Below are positions 19,602 to 21,002 of a stretch of DNA of 21,002 nucleotides, in pieces (the stretch's first letter is position 1; each line of letters begins with the position of its first letter). The stretch comes from a virus. Both the position numbers and the translations under genes were made by a program. The notes below the pieces were generated by a model, which did not search any database, was not told where the DNA came from, and worked only from the letters and a program-made list of their open reading frames with translations. The stretch covers positions 1-21,002 of IMG/VR virus record IMGVR_UViG_3300025879_000135; one strand, 5' to 3'.

Positions 19602-21002
19602 TTGGCGCGCAATATAGATATCAGGCTCCGTAGATCCGCGGTTCCTGGAAATATACCGACGGTAGAACAATTAAACCTCGGCGAGTTGGCAATCAACACA
19701 GCCGATGGTAAACTATACCTAAAGAAAAGAATAGATGACGTTGAACAAGTCGTCGAGGTTGGTGCTGATACTCGCTCAGGTCTCGTCAGTACATTTAATA
19801 CGTATATCTACACGTCTGACGGAACATTACAAGCCGTAAATGGTGCGGATGACTTTGGCAACTTCCTCTCATACGATCTAGCTTCCCCTCGAAGAATTCA
19901 AGTATACCTCAATGGTGTTTTATTACATCAAGGTATAGATTATACTGCTCCAGACGGAACATCGATAACGTTCGCATACCCTATCGATGAAGGTCAGGTT
20001 GTTCAGATTGCTGCCTACAACTCCGATGGTGCATCGATCGATGCAGACCTGATACTAGATGACGGGTTCTCACTTACAGTCGGTACAGACGAGGAGACTA
20101 AGTTATACCATAATGGAGTCAATACCGTATTACGTCATATGGCGTATGGTGATAACACGTTTAAGATGCAGTGGCGGGATTCCGATCGCTTAGAAATGGG
20201 TGAGAACGGAATCAACATTACTGGCAATTTAACTATTAACGGTAATGAGCTAGTAACCGATTCTGACGTGTTGGTCCTAATCGATGGAACAGTTACACGT
20301 GCTTATGTAGAGAGCTTAGATCTAACGGCTGGTGCTATTTCCTATAATGCTGACAGTAATGGATTGTTGGCCACCAATGTTCAGGCCGCATTAGACGAAT
20401 TGCAGCTCAATAAGCTGGATATTAACTCCCTGTCATCGTCGGTTGTTTTTTATCCTACCACAGCACTCTCAGATTTACCAGGAGCCAATAAACTCGTTAC
20501 CTCGCTGGACGATTCTGATTATAATGATGTCGAGGCGATTGTAAATACCGGACTTATAGATTCTGATTCCACCTTCATAGCAACAGTTGTTTCTGACAAG
20601 GGGGTATTACAAGGATCTACAGGCACCATCAATATCCATACTATCGGTGATATAAGACGACACGCGGAAGACGGAACTGGATTAGCTCGGTTCTACTTTG
20701 AAGTATATAAAATAGATTCTGATAACAACGAAACCCTTTTAGGTACTTCCTCGCTAACCAAGCTGGTCGGCGACGATGGGGATGTTTTCGAGGAGTTCTA
20801 CGCAGACGCTCTGATTCAAAGTACATTGTTTGGGTCTGGCGATAGAGTTGCGATGAAGTATTTTGGGATATCCGAATCCTCAAATCAAACTTCTTTCGAC
20901 TTTAAGTTCGGTGGCTCACAACCGATCCGCTCAACATTCCCTGTTCCTGTAAACGTTATTCCCAAAGCAATAAGCCAAGCATCAGAAGTTGTTTCAAGCA
21001 CC
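19602..21002 (+). CDS. Tail-fibre-like protein, TTG start, 3' end outside the window
   Basis: An open frame of 467 codons runs from a TTG at 19602 to the window end. An in-frame TAG at 19593-19595 excludes any upstream start, GGGAG (19588-19592) sits 9 nt before the TTG, and nearby ATGs at 19579 and 19583 are in other frames and stop quickly. The N-terminus 'NIDIRLRRSAVPGNIPT' then 'LNLGELAINTADGKLYLKK' is the same fibre attachment motif as in the preceding gene. It is followed by a bead-like module 'RIQVYLNGVLLHQGIDYTAP' seen in marine phage fibres, 'LEMGENGINITGNLTINGNE', and a beta-sandwich near the end ('TLLGTSSLTKLVGDDGDVFE', 'GDRVAMKYFG', 'FKFGGSQPIRSTFPVPVNVI'). It is probably a tail-fibre or receptor-contact protein. 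The frame is certain and the function is by family pattern. Confidence 0.82.
   Translation, partial: MARNIDIRLRRSAVPGNIPTVEQLNLGELAINTADGKLYLKKRIDDVEQVVEVGADTRSGLVSTFNTYIYTSDGTLQAVNGADDFGNFLSYDLASPRRIQVYLNGVLLHQGIDYTAPDGTSITFAYPIDEGQVVQIAAYNSDGASIDADLILDDGFSLTVGTDEETKLYHNGVNTVLRHMAYGDNTFKMQWRDSDRLEMGENGINITGNLTINGNELVTDSDVLVLIDGTVTRAYVESLDLTAGAISYNADSNGLLATNVQAALDELQLNKLDINSLSSSVVFYPTTALSDLPGANKLVTSLDDSDYNDVEAIVNTGLIDSDSTFIATVVSDKGVLQGSTGTINIHTIGDIRRHAEDGTGLARFYFEVYKIDSDNNETLLGTSSLTKLVGDDGDVFEEFYADALIQSTLFGSGDRVAMKYFGISESSNQTSFDFKFGGSQPIRSTFPVPVNVIPKAISQASEVVSST

Overview
The window looks like part of the late (virion structural) region of a tailed phage of the T4 superfamily (a myovirus), probably marine. 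All seventeen coding regions are on the + strand, tightly packed, and often overlap by 1-14 nt. The support is: a recognisable T4 gp8-type baseplate wedge protein, a DUF4815-type giant baseplate/tail protein, a tail-tip-J-like (DUF1983-type) C-terminal domain present twice, fibre proteins with 'RLRRS...P..LGELA' N-termini, and three exact copies of the T4 late-promoter octamer TATAAATA in intergenic spaces. The host cannot be told from the sequence. No host gene, integrase, tRNA, IS or CRISPR was seen. No gene-free stretch exceeds 300 bases: the longest spacers are 213 nt (11604-11816), 117 nt (15387-15503), 103 nt (19499-19601) and 83 nt (17382-17464), and all are annotated.

Layout. 2-487: 3' end of a tail-tip/fibre protein. 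534-7406: late promoter, gp8-like wedge protein, 1778-residue DUF4815 protein, and a 66-residue coiled-coil protein. 7407-9002: a fibre-like protein ending in the same DUF1983-type domain as the first gene. 9014-11603: two small proteins built of Tyr/Arg/Gly tetrapeptides, a protein sharing a 'YGLxV' domain with the second of them, and a tail-assembly-chaperone-like protein. 11604-11816: hairpin, late promoter and an RBS hairpin. 11817-15386: an 1189-residue protein with about 900 residues of tetrapeptide repeats, followed by a terminator. 15504-17381: a translationally coupled trio of a helical unknown, a GT8-like glycosyltransferase and a 2OG-Fe(II)-oxygenase-like protein. 17382-21002: a late promoter inside a long hairpin, then four structural/fibre genes; the last starts with TTG and runs off the window.

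The most striking element is the tetrapeptide repeat [Y/F/R]-[S/T/A/V]-[R/G/S]-[N/D/T/A]. It fills most of the 11817 gene, makes up most of two small genes at 9014 and 9550, and also forms an insertion inside the DUF4815 protein. One repeat module therefore occurs in four virion-region proteins, in different architectures. I recognise no characterised fold for it. A second notable feature is that the late promoters lie between the arms of inverted repeats. At 17396-17462 this predicts that read-through mRNA hides the Shine-Dalgarno sequence, while mRNA started at the late promoter does not.
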